Below are positions 9,500 through 20,780 of a stretch of DNA of 64,000 nt, one piece after another. Both the position numbers and the translations under genes were made by a program. The stretch is from Bryoerythrophyllum caledonicum (lineage: Eukaryota; Streptophyta; Bryopsida; Pottiales; Pottiaceae). Below the pieces are notes generated by a model. The model saw nothing but the letters and a program-made list of their open reading frames with translations. It did no database searches and was not told the origin of the DNA. Each line of letters starts with the position of its first letter. The first letter of the stretch is position 1. The stretch covers positions 18,852,990 to 18,916,989 of the forward strand of contig OZ020518.1 of the NCBI GenBank assembly GCA_963971425.1, written 5' to 3'.

Positions 9500-12400
9500 T
9501 GTGAGTGGCCAAAATGGGCCCTCACTCTTTTTCTCCATTTTCCCAAGTTTTTTTGATAGAATTAACCAAATTTTAGTTAAATTGGTGGACAACCCATCTA
9601 TTAGAATCAAATTCCTAATAAATAGGCCTAGCGCCATGATGTGACACTAAATTTCCTATTCCTCCTCCTCCCTACTAATATGTTTGAAGGCGTAATGGAA
9701 GTGGAATGGAAATGAAGATAAAAGATTAAAAAATGAAAAGAAAAGTCCTTGGAAAATGACTAAAATTTCAGAAATGGGTCAAAAAATATGGAAAAAATTG
9801 GAAGAGTGTCTCCTAGCAGGTAGAACCAGTGGTAAAATTTATAGAATTTTCCGAGTTGAATTGTTATTTTATTCTAGGGTTTGACTAGTTGATTGACGGG
9901 TTGACCGTTTGGGAAAAATACTTAGGAAACTTCAAAAGTGCTAAGAAAATTTCGGTAGACTAATTAGGGTGTTGGGAGTCCAGCTGTGTGGTTAGTTTTT
10001 GAATTTATAAGTAAATTACAAATCATCAGTAGATAGTAGTAGATCTAGTTTAAATAGTTTTAAAGAAAAAAAACAAAAGAAAAAGAAAAAGAAAAAAGGA
10101 AGTGGTTGGAGGTACTTCTCCATGCACATGCCACATGACAAATCTAGCCACCATGAATTTAATTTTAGGGCGGCTTGTCAGGTGCAAAGCGGCGAATTAA
10201 TGCTCGTGATAAACTAAAAAAATTCAAAAACGGCTGTAAGCAGCCAATCCTGCACTACTGTGAGAGGTCGCGGGCTGCCTCATAAAAAAGGGCCAGTCTT
10301 GTCGGAAAAAAAAAACAAAAGGAAAATAAGGAAAAAAGAAAAAGAAACCTCGGCCAGGCCGAATCTCTGGCAAGACGAGCTGGGAGACTCGGTTTTCGGG
10401 GGGAGCTGTTTTTTTGTGGGTGCACGAGTTGTGCCGTTGGGGAGCTCGTGCGGGAAGAGAGAGGCTGGCGATGAGGGTGCGAGTTGGTGCTGCGGTAGAG
10501 GCTGGCGATGAGGGTGTATGACGAAGTGTGTGTGAGTGAGCACGTCTGTGCTCAAATCGGTAGGAGCGAGCCCCGGCTGTGTGGGCGTGGTAATCGTGCA
10601 TGTTCAAGCAGGAAGGCGAGCAACTTGTGGCGATCGGGTGGAGGTTCCGGTGGAGGAGTGCCGGCGATTGGAGAGCGCGTGTCTGTAGGCGCGTGCTGAT
10701 GCGAGAGAGAAGGGGGTTGTTCATTTTCTCTTGTTCTCGTGTGTGTTGGAGTGAGAGCTGGGTGTGGAGTCCGAAGAGCAACGACGAAATTGGGAGCTCC
10801 GGAGTGCTATGGAGCGAAGCGCGAGGGTTTTCGTGGTGCTCTGCGAGCGCGTGAACATGTGCCAAGCGAGGGGCGGCTGTGCGAGGCGGTCATCTGTCCG
10901 CGAGCGATCAAGAGTGCGGCGCTGGTGGCCAGGGAGCGCGCGAGTTTCTAAGGGGAAGAATTTTTATTTTATTTTTATTTTTATTTTTTATGCAACTGGA
11001 TGTCTTCCGTGTGTTTTTGAACACATTTGGTGAATTACAATTGCTGAGAGCGATCGTGGAGCGGAGCGCGGTGGCTCATCATTTGCATTCAAAGTTGGAG
11101 CATTACCTTGGAGGGGTCCGTGTGCGGTGCTAGGAAGGCAACAACGTGATTAGGGTTTGAAAAGTGCTGGAGCAAGAGCGGACGTGGTCTGTGTGGATTG
11201 TAGGCCGGTGGTGGCCATCTTCTCGCTCGCGCAGTACAGTGGGGAACGGATCAGGAATCTTGCACCTCGAGAGCAAAGAGATTGGCAGGGAAGGCAAGGA
11301 GGAGTGCCGGACCTGCGAAGTGTGTCTGTGAAGACGGCATTTTTTATTTTGTTTTATTTTATTTTATTTTGAAGTGGGATTTCGGGTTGCTGAAGTGCGT
11401 TGCGTGAGGAGTCCGGTGCCGTGAGCCACAAGAGGGCTGTTGGAGTTCGCGCAGGGGTGTCTCTGTGCGCCCGAAAAGACAGCAACCAAGGGAATTGAGA
11501 AGGAGTTTGAGCATATCATGGATGCCAGTCCTCGGTTGCAACCACAGCTGATTTCAGTTTGATGATCTCGAGCTTTCTCTCTGTTGGTTGATCGATTTCT
11601 CTTTGGGTTGATTCTGAACTGAATTGGAGGTTGGTGGAGCGCATAACCTGTGTGTGCGTGCCGAAGTCTGCCTGCAGTGAATGGCACCGGAGCTTATCAG
11701 GGTCGTTGCGCCGGAGTTGGGACGGATGTGTGGCGCCGAGAGTGAGAGAGTGCGGAGCTGTGATGAAGTGCGAGGGCGGCTATGGGCAATGGGTGTTGCT
11801 GCGAAGGATTGAAGCGAAGTGTGGAGCGTGGCGAAGGTGGCTGTGTGAGGTGAAGACTATGGAGTTCAAGTTGCTGGGTTGTGTTGGCTTCCTTTTTATT
11901 CATCTTGTTTTATGTTGGTTTTGTTTGGTTCTTTTGGGGTGCATCAAGGGTCCAGCAATGATGGTTCTCTTCAGGGATCATGCGTTGGTGCTGGAATCTG
12001 CGTTGTTTTAGTTTTGCGAATTTCCAAGGGCTGGTCATCCCAGCTTGAAACAGATACTTGGTATGGTATTTTTGAATACACCAATGTGTAGAGCTTGAGA
12101 ATTCAGTCCAGTTAAGCTCGAAAAACTCTGGATTTGGTCCTTGTATGTAAAAGTTATGGACGTTTAACTCAACTTCGCAGAATATCTTACTGGGGTGAAA
12201 TTCTTTGATCTGGAGCAAAGGTCTGATGCATGCAATATCATAGTTGAGTAGAGAAGAAGAAAATAATAAGATTAGGCTCAAAAAAATTAGAAATCCGACG
12301 TGGGGTGTGGGAATTGAGAGTTAATGAATTTTGGGTGAAAATTAAAAGAAAAAATTAAAAAATAAATAAATAAAAAATAATAATAAAATAAAAATAGCAG

Positions 12401-12745
12401 AATTAATAGTAACTACTTTTAGGGTTATTTAATGAATGCATGGTAAAAATTATTTACTCAAGAAGTCGGATTAATTAACACTTAATTACTGCGGAGAACA
12501 AACAATCTAAAGAAATAAAAATTAAATAAAATAAAAGATAAATAAATAATAATAATTAACATTACTAAATAAATTAATAAATAAATTAATAATTATATAT
12601 ATATATATATATATATATTAAAGATCCGAATCCAGTAAAAAATACAAGTTATAGATCAGTACATGGACTGGTTTAAACCATGTTATACTAGGACCTTGTG
12701 GGCTTAAAAAATTAATCCTCTTAGGGGTTTAATTTTGGGCTTACA
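9500..12745 (-). mobile_element. 3246-bp TG...CA insertion, probable solo LTR or non-coding LTR element
   Basis: On the minus strand it begins TGTAAGCCCAAAATTAAACC and ends GGCCACTCACA, the TG...CA ends of LTR elements. It is flanked by CCCAC (12746-12750) and CTCAC (9495-9499), a 5-bp target duplication with one mismatch. Removing the element plus one flank (3251 bp) rejoins the reverse transcriptase in frame as MPTPKELF, which supports the boundaries. No second copy of either end is visible inside, so it is more like a long solo LTR than a full element. The interior holds a GC-rich block (about 10260-11990) with no recognisable protein, and an AT-rich part with a TA run. Confidence 0.7.
12594..12619. 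repeat. TA dinucleotide microsatellite
   Basis: About 13 uninterrupted TA units, inside the AT-rich part of the inserted LTR-like sequence. Confidence 0.9.
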
Positions 12746-12750
12746 GTGGG

Positions 12751-13188
12751 CATGGGATACGGATCTGACTTGGTCTTACGATTGACCGGCCTATAATCCC
12801 CACACATCCGCTTCTCCGTCCAGTTGCCAAAGATATCCTTCTTCGATGGCATCACCGTGGCACAAGCGTATTCGCCATTGGAGAGCTCAATCAAGCTAGC
12901 GGCCAACGACTCCTGACAACGAGTCTGAACCCCAACTTTCTTAGAGAGACTGAGCTTATACGCTTGTTGGAAAATCGGGTGGTCGTCCTCCAACTGAATG
13001 TGAATCGGTTTGCCTCTATAGCCCTCCATATCATGGAGACTAAAGGCAAAACAACTACGATACGAACGTATAAACGCTCGTATCATTTGTGCCTCGCCAC
13101 CGATAAGATGTGGCCCCAAATCCAAAGGCCAATCATCAAACTCCATGGTCTCCTTCTCCACCGTAGAAGACTCACCGCGTACCGGCAC
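12751..13188 (-). pseudogene. Gypsy reverse transcriptase (N-terminal half)
   Basis: The segment reads through the usual pre-RT region (FDDWPLDLGPHLIGGE) and FSLHDMEGYRG.PIHIQL into the fingers domain, with EYACATVMPSKKDIFGNW and RMCGDYRPVN ahead of the insertion point at YPMPT. This is the standard Ty3/gypsy start of RT. The open frame follows the methyltransferase by about 100 bases in the same frame, consistent with one pol polyprotein. The insertion at 12746 cuts it between the fingers and the palm. Confidence 0.85.
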
Positions 13189-13284
13189 GGCCAGTGATTG
13201 CTACTTGGTAGCAGAGAGGGCATTAATGCCCCCAGACTCCTCACTCACAGGATCCACATAAATTCCCGTGTCGTGATGATAAAA

Positions 13285-14724
13285 CTAGGAAAAGATATCC
13301 CAAGCATCCTCACGGCCAAAGTCCTCTGCCAAGGCTGCAAAGACACGCTGAGCACGAAGCTCCTCAGCTGCATGCCTTTTCAAACGAAAAAACAACTCCG
13401 CTTCCTCGATCTCTGTGAGATGTGGCAGCGCTGCCCCCTGACCATCAGAGTCTGCCCCCAACACACGTGGATGGTCACTCGAACGGCGCTGAGCGGCAAA
13501 ACAGAGGCCACATACCCAAACGAGGGTATTGAAGTCAATGGCTTGACCCAACAAATAACAGCGTTGGCCCTCAAAAAGATCCAGTGCGGCGGTGATGTCT
13601 GTCAAAAAGCCCATCGCCCGCTCTGTCTCATCGGTAGAAGGCTCCTCGTAAGTTTGAGAAGAAGAATCCCAAACCATGCCCGGACCACGTGTCTTGAAGG
13701 CAAAAGAGCCTGGATAGCACATCAAGGTGGGAAATGCCCCCCGAGTGAAACCAAAGCGGTTGACCACCGTCAATGGTGGCTCATCATCCTTGGTGACTTC
13801 CGTGGAAACACGGTGGTCGTCCAAAATGTCATCGACCTTATGGCGCACGGGCCGTTGCACTTGAGCAAATGCAAAAGTGAGCGTCGTGGATGATGCCATG
13901 TTGGTCCAAATCCAATGTGGCCGATGGGCGTAAGATCCCAACGGCGCGGCATCAACAAACATAGGGGGACCAAGATGGTGATGGATGTACGCCCCATCCT
14001 CACGCACCTTTGTCAGTGTATCCCCTAATGGAGGTACATTCTCAAAAATGTACCCCGATGGTGTCGATTGGTGGATAATCCACCAGTGGATGAGCCTGAG
14101 CAAATCTGCAAAGAGACCCGGTCGTGGATCATCCAAGCCACGTCCAGTGCCCGCTTGTGAATGGCCTTGGCAAGGCCATCCGACAATCACCAAGTCCACG
14201 TGACCTAAACGGCGAAGATCATCCTCACTGATCAACGTCACATCACGTGGCAACTTGCCAAATCACCCTCGAATCGCAGAAGGTGGTAACTGCTCTGGAG
14301 ACAACGCTAGAAGACACTGAATGTGATGGTGAGCGGCACGGTTGGCTGCAAAGCCACTATCCACGTGGATATACCGTCGTATCTTGAGCCTGACCTCCAA
14401 CACAGCCGCGAGCCGCGTATCGATACCGGAAAATAACTCCACAAGGATAATACCCTCATCAGGTGGCTGCCACAGAATAGTGTGAGCCAACAACGGGGTG
14501 GAAGAGTCCACCTACAGCGGTGGAGCATCAAGAGCGTCCACAATCTCCCGACTCCGACGAGTGAGCTCCAACGGCGTCCCCACGGTGGAAGCAGATCCTT
14601 GCAATGACGTGCAGGGATCGCCAATGGTGGGTGCTTGCGTGAATCCTCCACCCCAGACATAAATGCATATGTCTCCTTCAAAAGTGAAGAACCACACGGC
14701 AAGTCCGATGCCAGAGCACTGCAT
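13285..14724 (-). pseudogene. C5-cytosine DNA methyltransferase domain of the gypsy element
   Basis: Motif I reads GIILVELFSGIDTRLAAVLE (about 14395-14453), with the glycines of the usual FSGIGTG partly replaced. Motif IV is GWPCQGHSQAG with the catalytic Cys at 14170-14172. Motif VI is IFENVPP (about 14035). Later come APLGSYAHRPHWIWTNM, MGFLTDITA and LLGQAIDFNTLVWV, matching the C-terminal motifs of the DNMT3/DRM-like group rather than bacterial-type enzymes. The domain lies in one frame, broken by TAG at 14512 and TGA at 14263 (GW to stop). It is placed between protease and reverse transcriptase. An active ancestor would add a methyl group to C5 of cytosine. This copy is probably dead because of the stops and the altered motif I. 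Confidence 0.85.
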
Positions 14725-15128
14725 CCAAACATAGCGTCCGGCGTCGAAGTCACCGCGCTAGCTGCGAAGACCACGGGGATGAGCTCCTTCCTGCCATCAC
14801 GGGCATACCACCCTGGCCTAATCCAGGCCTCCTCCGTCCAGTTATCCACCCCAAATCCAAGTGGATATAGTGCCTGTTGGCCCACCAAAATGTCGTAGTT
14901 GGTGGCGCTAGTCACCGCGCACTGGAGAGATACGTGAGAGAATAAAGGACCAGATCCCATGCCAAACATCAACTGCAACGGATGTCGGATATAGCCCATG
15001 GCCTTCTCCGTGCCCCCAACCGATGTAACAATCGTGAATGGGCAAGGCTCGAGGTCCGAAGCACCTAGACCCAAATCATGGGCTAGCTGCTTGCCAATCA
15101 TCACTGGCTGAGCTCCGGAGTCCAACAT
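14725..15128 (-). pseudogene. Gypsy retropepsin-like protease
   Basis: MLDSGAQPVMIGKQLA contains the aspartic-protease DSG triad and flap start. NYDILVGQQALYPLGFGVD near 14850-14900 fits the second half of the retropepsin fold. The frame lies one base back (-1) relative to gag, and a further one-base shift separates it from the methyltransferase frame. Either programmed shifting or simple indels could explain this. No clear slippery heptamer is present at the overlap. Confidence 0.75.
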
Positions 15129-17224
15129 AACACGAAGGGGGTAGCTCGAGTGGGGTTGCCGTCCGTATGACCAACCACCATGACTCCGTCATTGTTTACA
15201 AAGCTTACCACCTTTGGATGTACACTGCGTCGCTCCCGTGCCAACCGGGCCGCAATGTCAGACAAATAAGGCACTCCAGAGATCAAGGACTGATCCCCGG
15301 AGGACTGCTCCATAAGTGTGGAAGTGGCATTGGCCTTAAATGTGGAAATAGCCTCCGCCGCCAACTTGGCCCGCATTGCCACCAAATCCTCCTCGGTGGA
15401 TGGAGCTGTCACTGCCTGCGACACCTCGAACAATGGCATTGGCACCTTGCCTTCTAAGATACTACCGGCCAAGTGAAATACACTGGATGGTTGAAAATCC
15501 GGTGTCAAAAAGTCTATACCGGCAAACACCGGCAACGGCAACACCTTGTACGCTAAGGAATGAGCGGCATCCACATGACTGGAAGAAGTTGGTGGTACGC
15601 TAGGCAAAGGGGAAGCGGCACCCGTAGCAGGTGCATCCACAATGCCAAACGACAGCGGTAGCCGTGACTGACCAATGTGGTCCGGTAACCCCACGTGGCG
15701 TAGACGACCACTGGTACACGATTCACTGGATGAAGGTGGCACTGCTTGAGCAGTGGTCTGAGCACAAGTGGCAACTGCAACCACAACCTCTCCGGAAGCG
15801 CCATACAAATAAGCATCCATGGCTGAGGACGAACCACAACTCTTCACCGGAGCCCGTGCATTCACCACTTGTCCCAAAGAAGCATTCGCACTCAACTTCT
15901 TCTCCAACTCTGCCATTTTGGCCTCTAAGTCCTTCTCACGTGATGAACCTGGCCCCTTCTCCAGGTGGAGAATACATCAATTCTCATCACTATGGCCGGA
16001 CTTGCCACAGCGAGAACAAATAATCGGCTTCCTTCCCTTGCCCGTAACCTTGTCATCAGACTTGGCCGCCTCAGTCTTGGGCTTCATCTTCCCCTTCTCT
16101 GCCCCCTTCTTCTTGGAACAGTTCGGGTCCTCTTTAGTGTGATTGGGTTCTCCACAAGCCCAGCAATGCACAACCTTTTCAGGTTGTGCTTCCGCCAAGC
16201 TACTTGTCGCAATAGCAAGCTTCTTGTACTTGGAAGCGTCCATCAATGACGTGTCCAAGTCTGTGGCCACGGACACGCCCAACGCTCTATCAAGCGCTTC
16301 TACCTCAGCAAACGCCTGAGCCAAACTGGCATTGCCATAATAAGCAAAAAGAAGACGGGTGGTAATAAGTCCACCATCCTCTTGTCCAGCTTGGAGATAA
16401 AAATCTTCACAAGTTGGCGCTCCGTGAAGACATCACCTGCCTCCGTCGCCAACCGTGCCAATCGGGTATACATGGTGCGCGGAGTGTCCTCTTTTTCACG
16501 GCGGAAATCTTGGATACGCTACATCTTATCAGGCCGGAATCCCCCATAGTCCATCTTTGAGTGTGCCATGAACCACGCCAGAGGGTTAAAGACTAGTGGC
16601 GGACCGACGGCCACCAATGCCGCCTGCGTGGCCTAGGCCAAACGCGACATGGCCCACATGTCGGACGCCTCATCTACAAAGGCAATGCTCTTCTGCCTCG
16701 AATCCTCACTAGAGGAGACTCCGTCATGCTTTGGGTTGTTCGGTAAAGACCAGGACACGGGCAACAGCACTCTCCTTGAGCGCAGTCACCAACTCCAGCC
16801 GCTTGCGCTAGTAATCCTCAAACGGACGCAATTCCTTCGCATGTAGTACCGACCACCTTCCATAGGTTTGGAGCGCCTCGAGCTCCAAATGCTGGAGCAA
16901 AAGCTAAAAAGCGTACTAGTCATTGAACAACAGTGAACGCTGGCGCTTCTCCTTCATCCATGTCTAGAAACGGAGCCGCCAATCGGGTGGGGAGATCCCC
17001 CCAACCCGACCTGAGAAACGATCACGCACAACCTGGCGGTGATCCGCCTCCATGTCGTCAAACGTGCCCACACTCCAAACTCGAAGCCTACGATCGATAT
17101 CCAACGCCGAAATAGGCTCAAAAGCCTCGTCGGTATCCGACCCTAGCTCAAAGTCTGAAGCCGGTGCACTCTCCGTAGAATCTGGTGAGGGAGAACGGTA
17201 ATACCGACTTCTCGTACTGACCAT
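15129..17224 (-). pseudogene. Gypsy gag with CCHC zinc knuckles
   Basis: It starts MVSTRSRYYRSPSPDS at 17224. A capsid-like stretch contains FRREKEDTPRTMYTRLARL and FTERQLVKIFISKLDKRMVD (about 16380-16520), typical of the retrotransposon gag domain. Two zinc knuckles follow: CWACGEPNHTKEDPNC and CSRCGKSGHSDEN, the latter with a TGA just before its last Cys (15977). In-frame TAG codons occur at 16964, 16916, 16904, 16808, 16633 and 16519, and at least two one-base shifts are present. The spacer to the protease is Ser/Pro/Ala-rich. Confidence 0.8.
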
Positions 17225-19190
17225 AAATAAAATTCCTCCGGGTAACTATCTACGGGTGCTATCTTAAGCGTAAGGGTACGGACGGACAATCTGCACCTGC
17301 AAAATCACCAAGCTATGTGCTTTACCAATCATCATCTCTAGCTAACACATGTCCAACCACATCCCCCTCCATGGAAAGGCCTTGCCAGTCATTACTCCGA
17401 CTTCATCCCTACGGTACCCTATCACAAGCTAGTACATTAATAAATGGGGCCACCGGAAAACACTAGCAACAAGCCCGCAACATGGGGGAGGTACCGCACA
17501 GATATCCAGAAAATCAAAACCGGATCCTCTTCTCCAACAACATAGAAGCAGAAAAATAAAAGAGACAGCACCACTGGCACACGCTCGCAGTGGATGCCTC
17601 AAAGTCGGAAAACCTGCAAATGAAAGAGAAACACTAAAAAGTGTTCCCCCCTAACGTCTAAAACCAAGGGAGTAGTGGAGATTGACCGTGGTGTTTAAAA
17701 AAACACTATCTCTCCAATGAAATCACATACATTGGTGGATAATCACAACAAACGCCAAACTAACGCTAAAATTAGGTCAAATGGCGGAAATCCTAACTAC
17801 AAGCATAAATGTCACTCACATCCAAGTAACAATGCCTTTAAAATCTAGTCCCAAAGTTTAGCACTGTCTTTTCTTTTCTTTTAAAAGATCACAAAAATAA
17901 TTAAAAAATTCAAAACTAATTGTTTTTTACGACACTAGTCTTAGAATTCCACCGCAAACTCAAATCTGCTAACAGAATTAAAAAATAAGTAATACTCCAA
18001 AAGTTGGTTTTTCAATGATTTCATTCCCGGGACTTCTGAAGTTTTCCTCAAAAGCTAGCGGTTTTGGGTATGCGGCACATGTTAAGGTTCTTGATGGGCT
18101 TACATGCCCATGCCACAAATGCGTACCTGCCTATGTGGCTTGGATGTAGAAAAGCGGGATGAAATCCGCCTTTGTTGTCCACGTCCGTGTGACCCCAAAG
18201 ATCCGCGCTCCCTGATTCTTTTCGCAATCAATGTCCTCCAAATCAAGCTTCAACTCGCCGCTTCCATCGCTCATACTCCCTGATCCTCAAATTGGGCAAG
18301 CCAATCGGGACATCAAATAGTCACGAGCCAATTCGGGATCTGAAGTCAACACACTTCAGCTGCTCGGACCCGGGATCTCAATTCCCTATCGGTTACCCAG
18401 GATGTCGCCTTCCCCCAGGCGACCCTCGCCCTTTACTCTTAGACAAATGCTTGTTTCTTCGACCTCCCGTCCCCAGAGATCCTCGGCGTTCCCTCGCATG
18501 TTCCCTGAGAGTCCCATACGTTCCCACGTTCCTACGGCTGCAGCGGTACTCCAACAACCTTGCAGAGGTACTCTCAAAGCCTGCTCTCCACTCCAACATC
18601 TCCTCTCACTAGAACATGAACTCTTCAAAGCGCTTGACAAAGTCCAACCTTTTTACTCAACTTCTTGAGCTGAAGCAACATTGATACTAGGAACTAACAA
18701 CTAATTCTTATAACCCACTCTTCTCTACTTTTCATATTTTCAACAAACTTCTCAAATGCAAAACTTTTGAAGAAATGAGAGAGATGAGTGGAGGTCTTTG
18801 TCAAGTAAATAGATAGCAAATCACTAAGTAGTCTAGCGTCTCGCACGCCACGAAGGGAGAATCAACGAGTGCAAGTAATAGTAGAAGAATGCGGAGCCTT
18901 CACTAATGAAATCACATCACTTACAAGCAAAGGAACTCACTAACACTCTCTAACTCACTCACAAAGCTTGACTTGACGAAGACGTCAAGTCAAGGACGTA
19001 TGCGGCGGTAGACATACAACCGCAACCCTAGGTGGATGAAGTCCATCCACCGGATGACTACGGTGCACCAAACGCACGTCCTCAAATAAACTATCGTAGA
19101 TTAGACTAATCTAATCTACGCTAACACCACGAGATGTGGGGTCGTCGACGCCACATCCTGTGACGGACCACTTAATGATCATTAGGTGTA
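17225..19190 (-). other. Probable leader or LTR region upstream of gag
   Basis: About 2 kb of mid-GC DNA without a protein signal lies directly upstream of the gag start on the minus strand. It ends near several short inverted repeats (GTAGATTAGACTAATCTAATCTAC near 19100, written here only as landmarks TAGATTAG/CTAATCTA). It probably holds the 5' leader and LTR, but no second LTR copy was found to prove it. Short open frames at 18292-18668 have no recognisable content. Confidence 0.35.
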
Positions 19191-19479
19191 TAAAATTTTA
19201 ATGAACATGAAATTTGAAAAGAAGAAAGACTTTTTTACATAGTATCTTGAAGGTTGCAAATATTTTGACTCTTCTTAGAGCAATTTTTTGCATTACATCG
19301 ATAAGTTTTTATTAAACTTAATCACACAAAAGGTCATTTTAGATTATAAATGTATTAAAAATCTTCAACATGGTAGAATTTGTAACAAAACCCCAAAAGT
19401 TCTATGACTATTTCACATTAAAAAAACAGTGAAATCCACCCATTCAAAGTGAAATAGAGCCAAAAAAAATAAATTTAAG

Positions 19480-20110
19480 AGGCTTTATTTTAGTAATTAA
19501 CCATAAAATCTTGATCTAAACTTACATAGCATGCTCACAAATTTCATAAATTTTGATAGCACAAATTGGAAGATTACAATGTTTGAAGTGAAAAGAAAGG
19601 GTATTTTTTCTTCCCTCCGTTGTAAAGACAAGAGACTTTGACTTCACTTGGTATTGGATTTTTGTGTTATACAAGGTCTAACATTTATACCATCATGTTT
19701 TACATAATATAATTGCTTCTACACCAGTTTTAAAGTTGGAAGATGGGTGTAGCATATTCAAAACAATTGTGCAAGGAACAATGGCTCAAAACCTATCAAT
19801 ACTCATTTTGATTTGTTGTGAAGTGGATTTGTGGTGGAATGAGAATCCAAACCCTTAAAAAGAAGGTTCATACCACATCTTGTAGTAGTAAATTTAAAAA
19901 TCTAAAAACGTCAGCATCTCTAGTTTTTATGTGGAAATGAGGAAGTTTTTTAGTACCTTGCATAACAATTTGTGAACAATGTTTGAGTTGTGTTGAAATA
20001 TAGTTTTTACACTAAAGACAATAATTTTATTATAAATAATATTTTTTTAAATGATGTTATGAATTTTTATTTAAAATCTCAATGTTAATAGGTCAAATCA
20101 AAAGCTTTGG
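19480..20110 (+). repeat. Dispersed repeat family A, copy 2
   Basis: It shares GATTACAATGTTTGAAGTG, CTTCCCTCCGTTG, GACTTTGACTTCACTTGG and the GGTGTAGCATATTC block with the sequence at 1-440 and at 33000-33480, in the same order and strand. It is non-coding and AT-rich. Confidence 0.65.
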
Positions 20111-20539
20111 AGCTATTCAAGGAAAATCAAAGTCCCACAATATCTATTCATGATAGAATAGTTGTTGTTCTAAATGTTTGACGTAAAAGAAAATTAAATT
20201 CTCATTATTTAATACTATGGCACATCTTCATTTTAGGAAACCAAAATTTTGTGACCAAAATTGACATCATAGGAACCTATCCAAAATGGCAAATGTTCTC
20301 CAAGGGGAAAAATGTGCTTTAAGGATAAAGAAAAAAAGATATAGAATTTATCATGATTTTCCAATATCTCATTCCAATTTTTATTCCATTTTAAATGTTT
20401 TAAATTTTAATTTAAGATATTAGATAAATTAGAGCAAAGAGCAACCAAAAAAACAAAAAACAAAACAAAACAAAAAAAACAAAAACAAAATTCTATCTAC
20501 AATCATAAGAACCTAATTTAGACTATTAAAAGAATGTGC

Positions 20540-20780
20540 TCTAGAATTTCATCAAAGTTTAGCAGACAAATTTGAAGAATGCATAGTTTGGAGTGAAGAG
20601 AATGCAATTTTTTTCTTGACAACATGGAAAGGATCAGTGAACCATAATTTCTCTTTATGTAGATCTTTGCACTACACAAGGTCTAAAATCAATGCTATTT
20701 TAGTCCACATGATGTTAGTTCTTTGTGCACTACTTTTAATGATAGTGGAAGAGTCTATAATTTCTATTAAAAAAAAGGAA
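20540..20780 (+). repeat. Dispersed repeat family A, partial copy
   Basis: It contains the TTTGGAGTGAAGAGAA, CACTACACAAGGTCTAAAAT and ATGATGTTAGTTCTTTG blocks of family A, in a shortened and more diverged form. The 70-codon open frame here is part of the repeat and not a gene. Confidence 0.5.

Larger units (their letters stand above)
6806..17224 (-). mobile_element. Decayed Ty3/gypsy element with DNA methyltransferase and PHD finger
   Basis: Read on the minus strand, coding remains run in the order gag with two zinc knuckles, protease, C5-cytosine DNA methyltransferase, reverse transcriptase, RNase H, integrase and PHD finger. The RT-RNase H-integrase order is that of Ty3/gypsy. The element is broken by at least 14 in-frame stops, several one-base shifts and one 3.2-kb insertion. 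The long terminal repeats were not resolved. A purine run AGGGGGGGCAC on the minus strand near 6500 could be a polypurine tract, but no matching repeat was found upstream of gag. To my knowledge, cytosine methyltransferase genes in retrotransposons have been described in dinoflagellates and in a streptophyte alga. The gene order here should be compared with those. Confidence 0.85.

Noticed and set aside
10224..11133. Several open frames in the GC-rich block of the LTR-like insertion
   Set aside because: They overlap on both strands, are Arg/Ser/His-rich and show no recognisable domain.
15095..15135. Programmed frameshift site between gag and protease
   Set aside because: No X XXY YYZ heptamer is present in the correct frame, and indels elsewhere make decay equally likely. 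It is kept only as a low-interest finding.
7442..16966. Possibility that TAG is read as glutamine in this organism
   Set aside because: The element also has frameshifts, TGA and TAA stops and a 3.2-kb insertion, so decay explains it. The host DRB gene shows ordinary plant features and no internal TAG.
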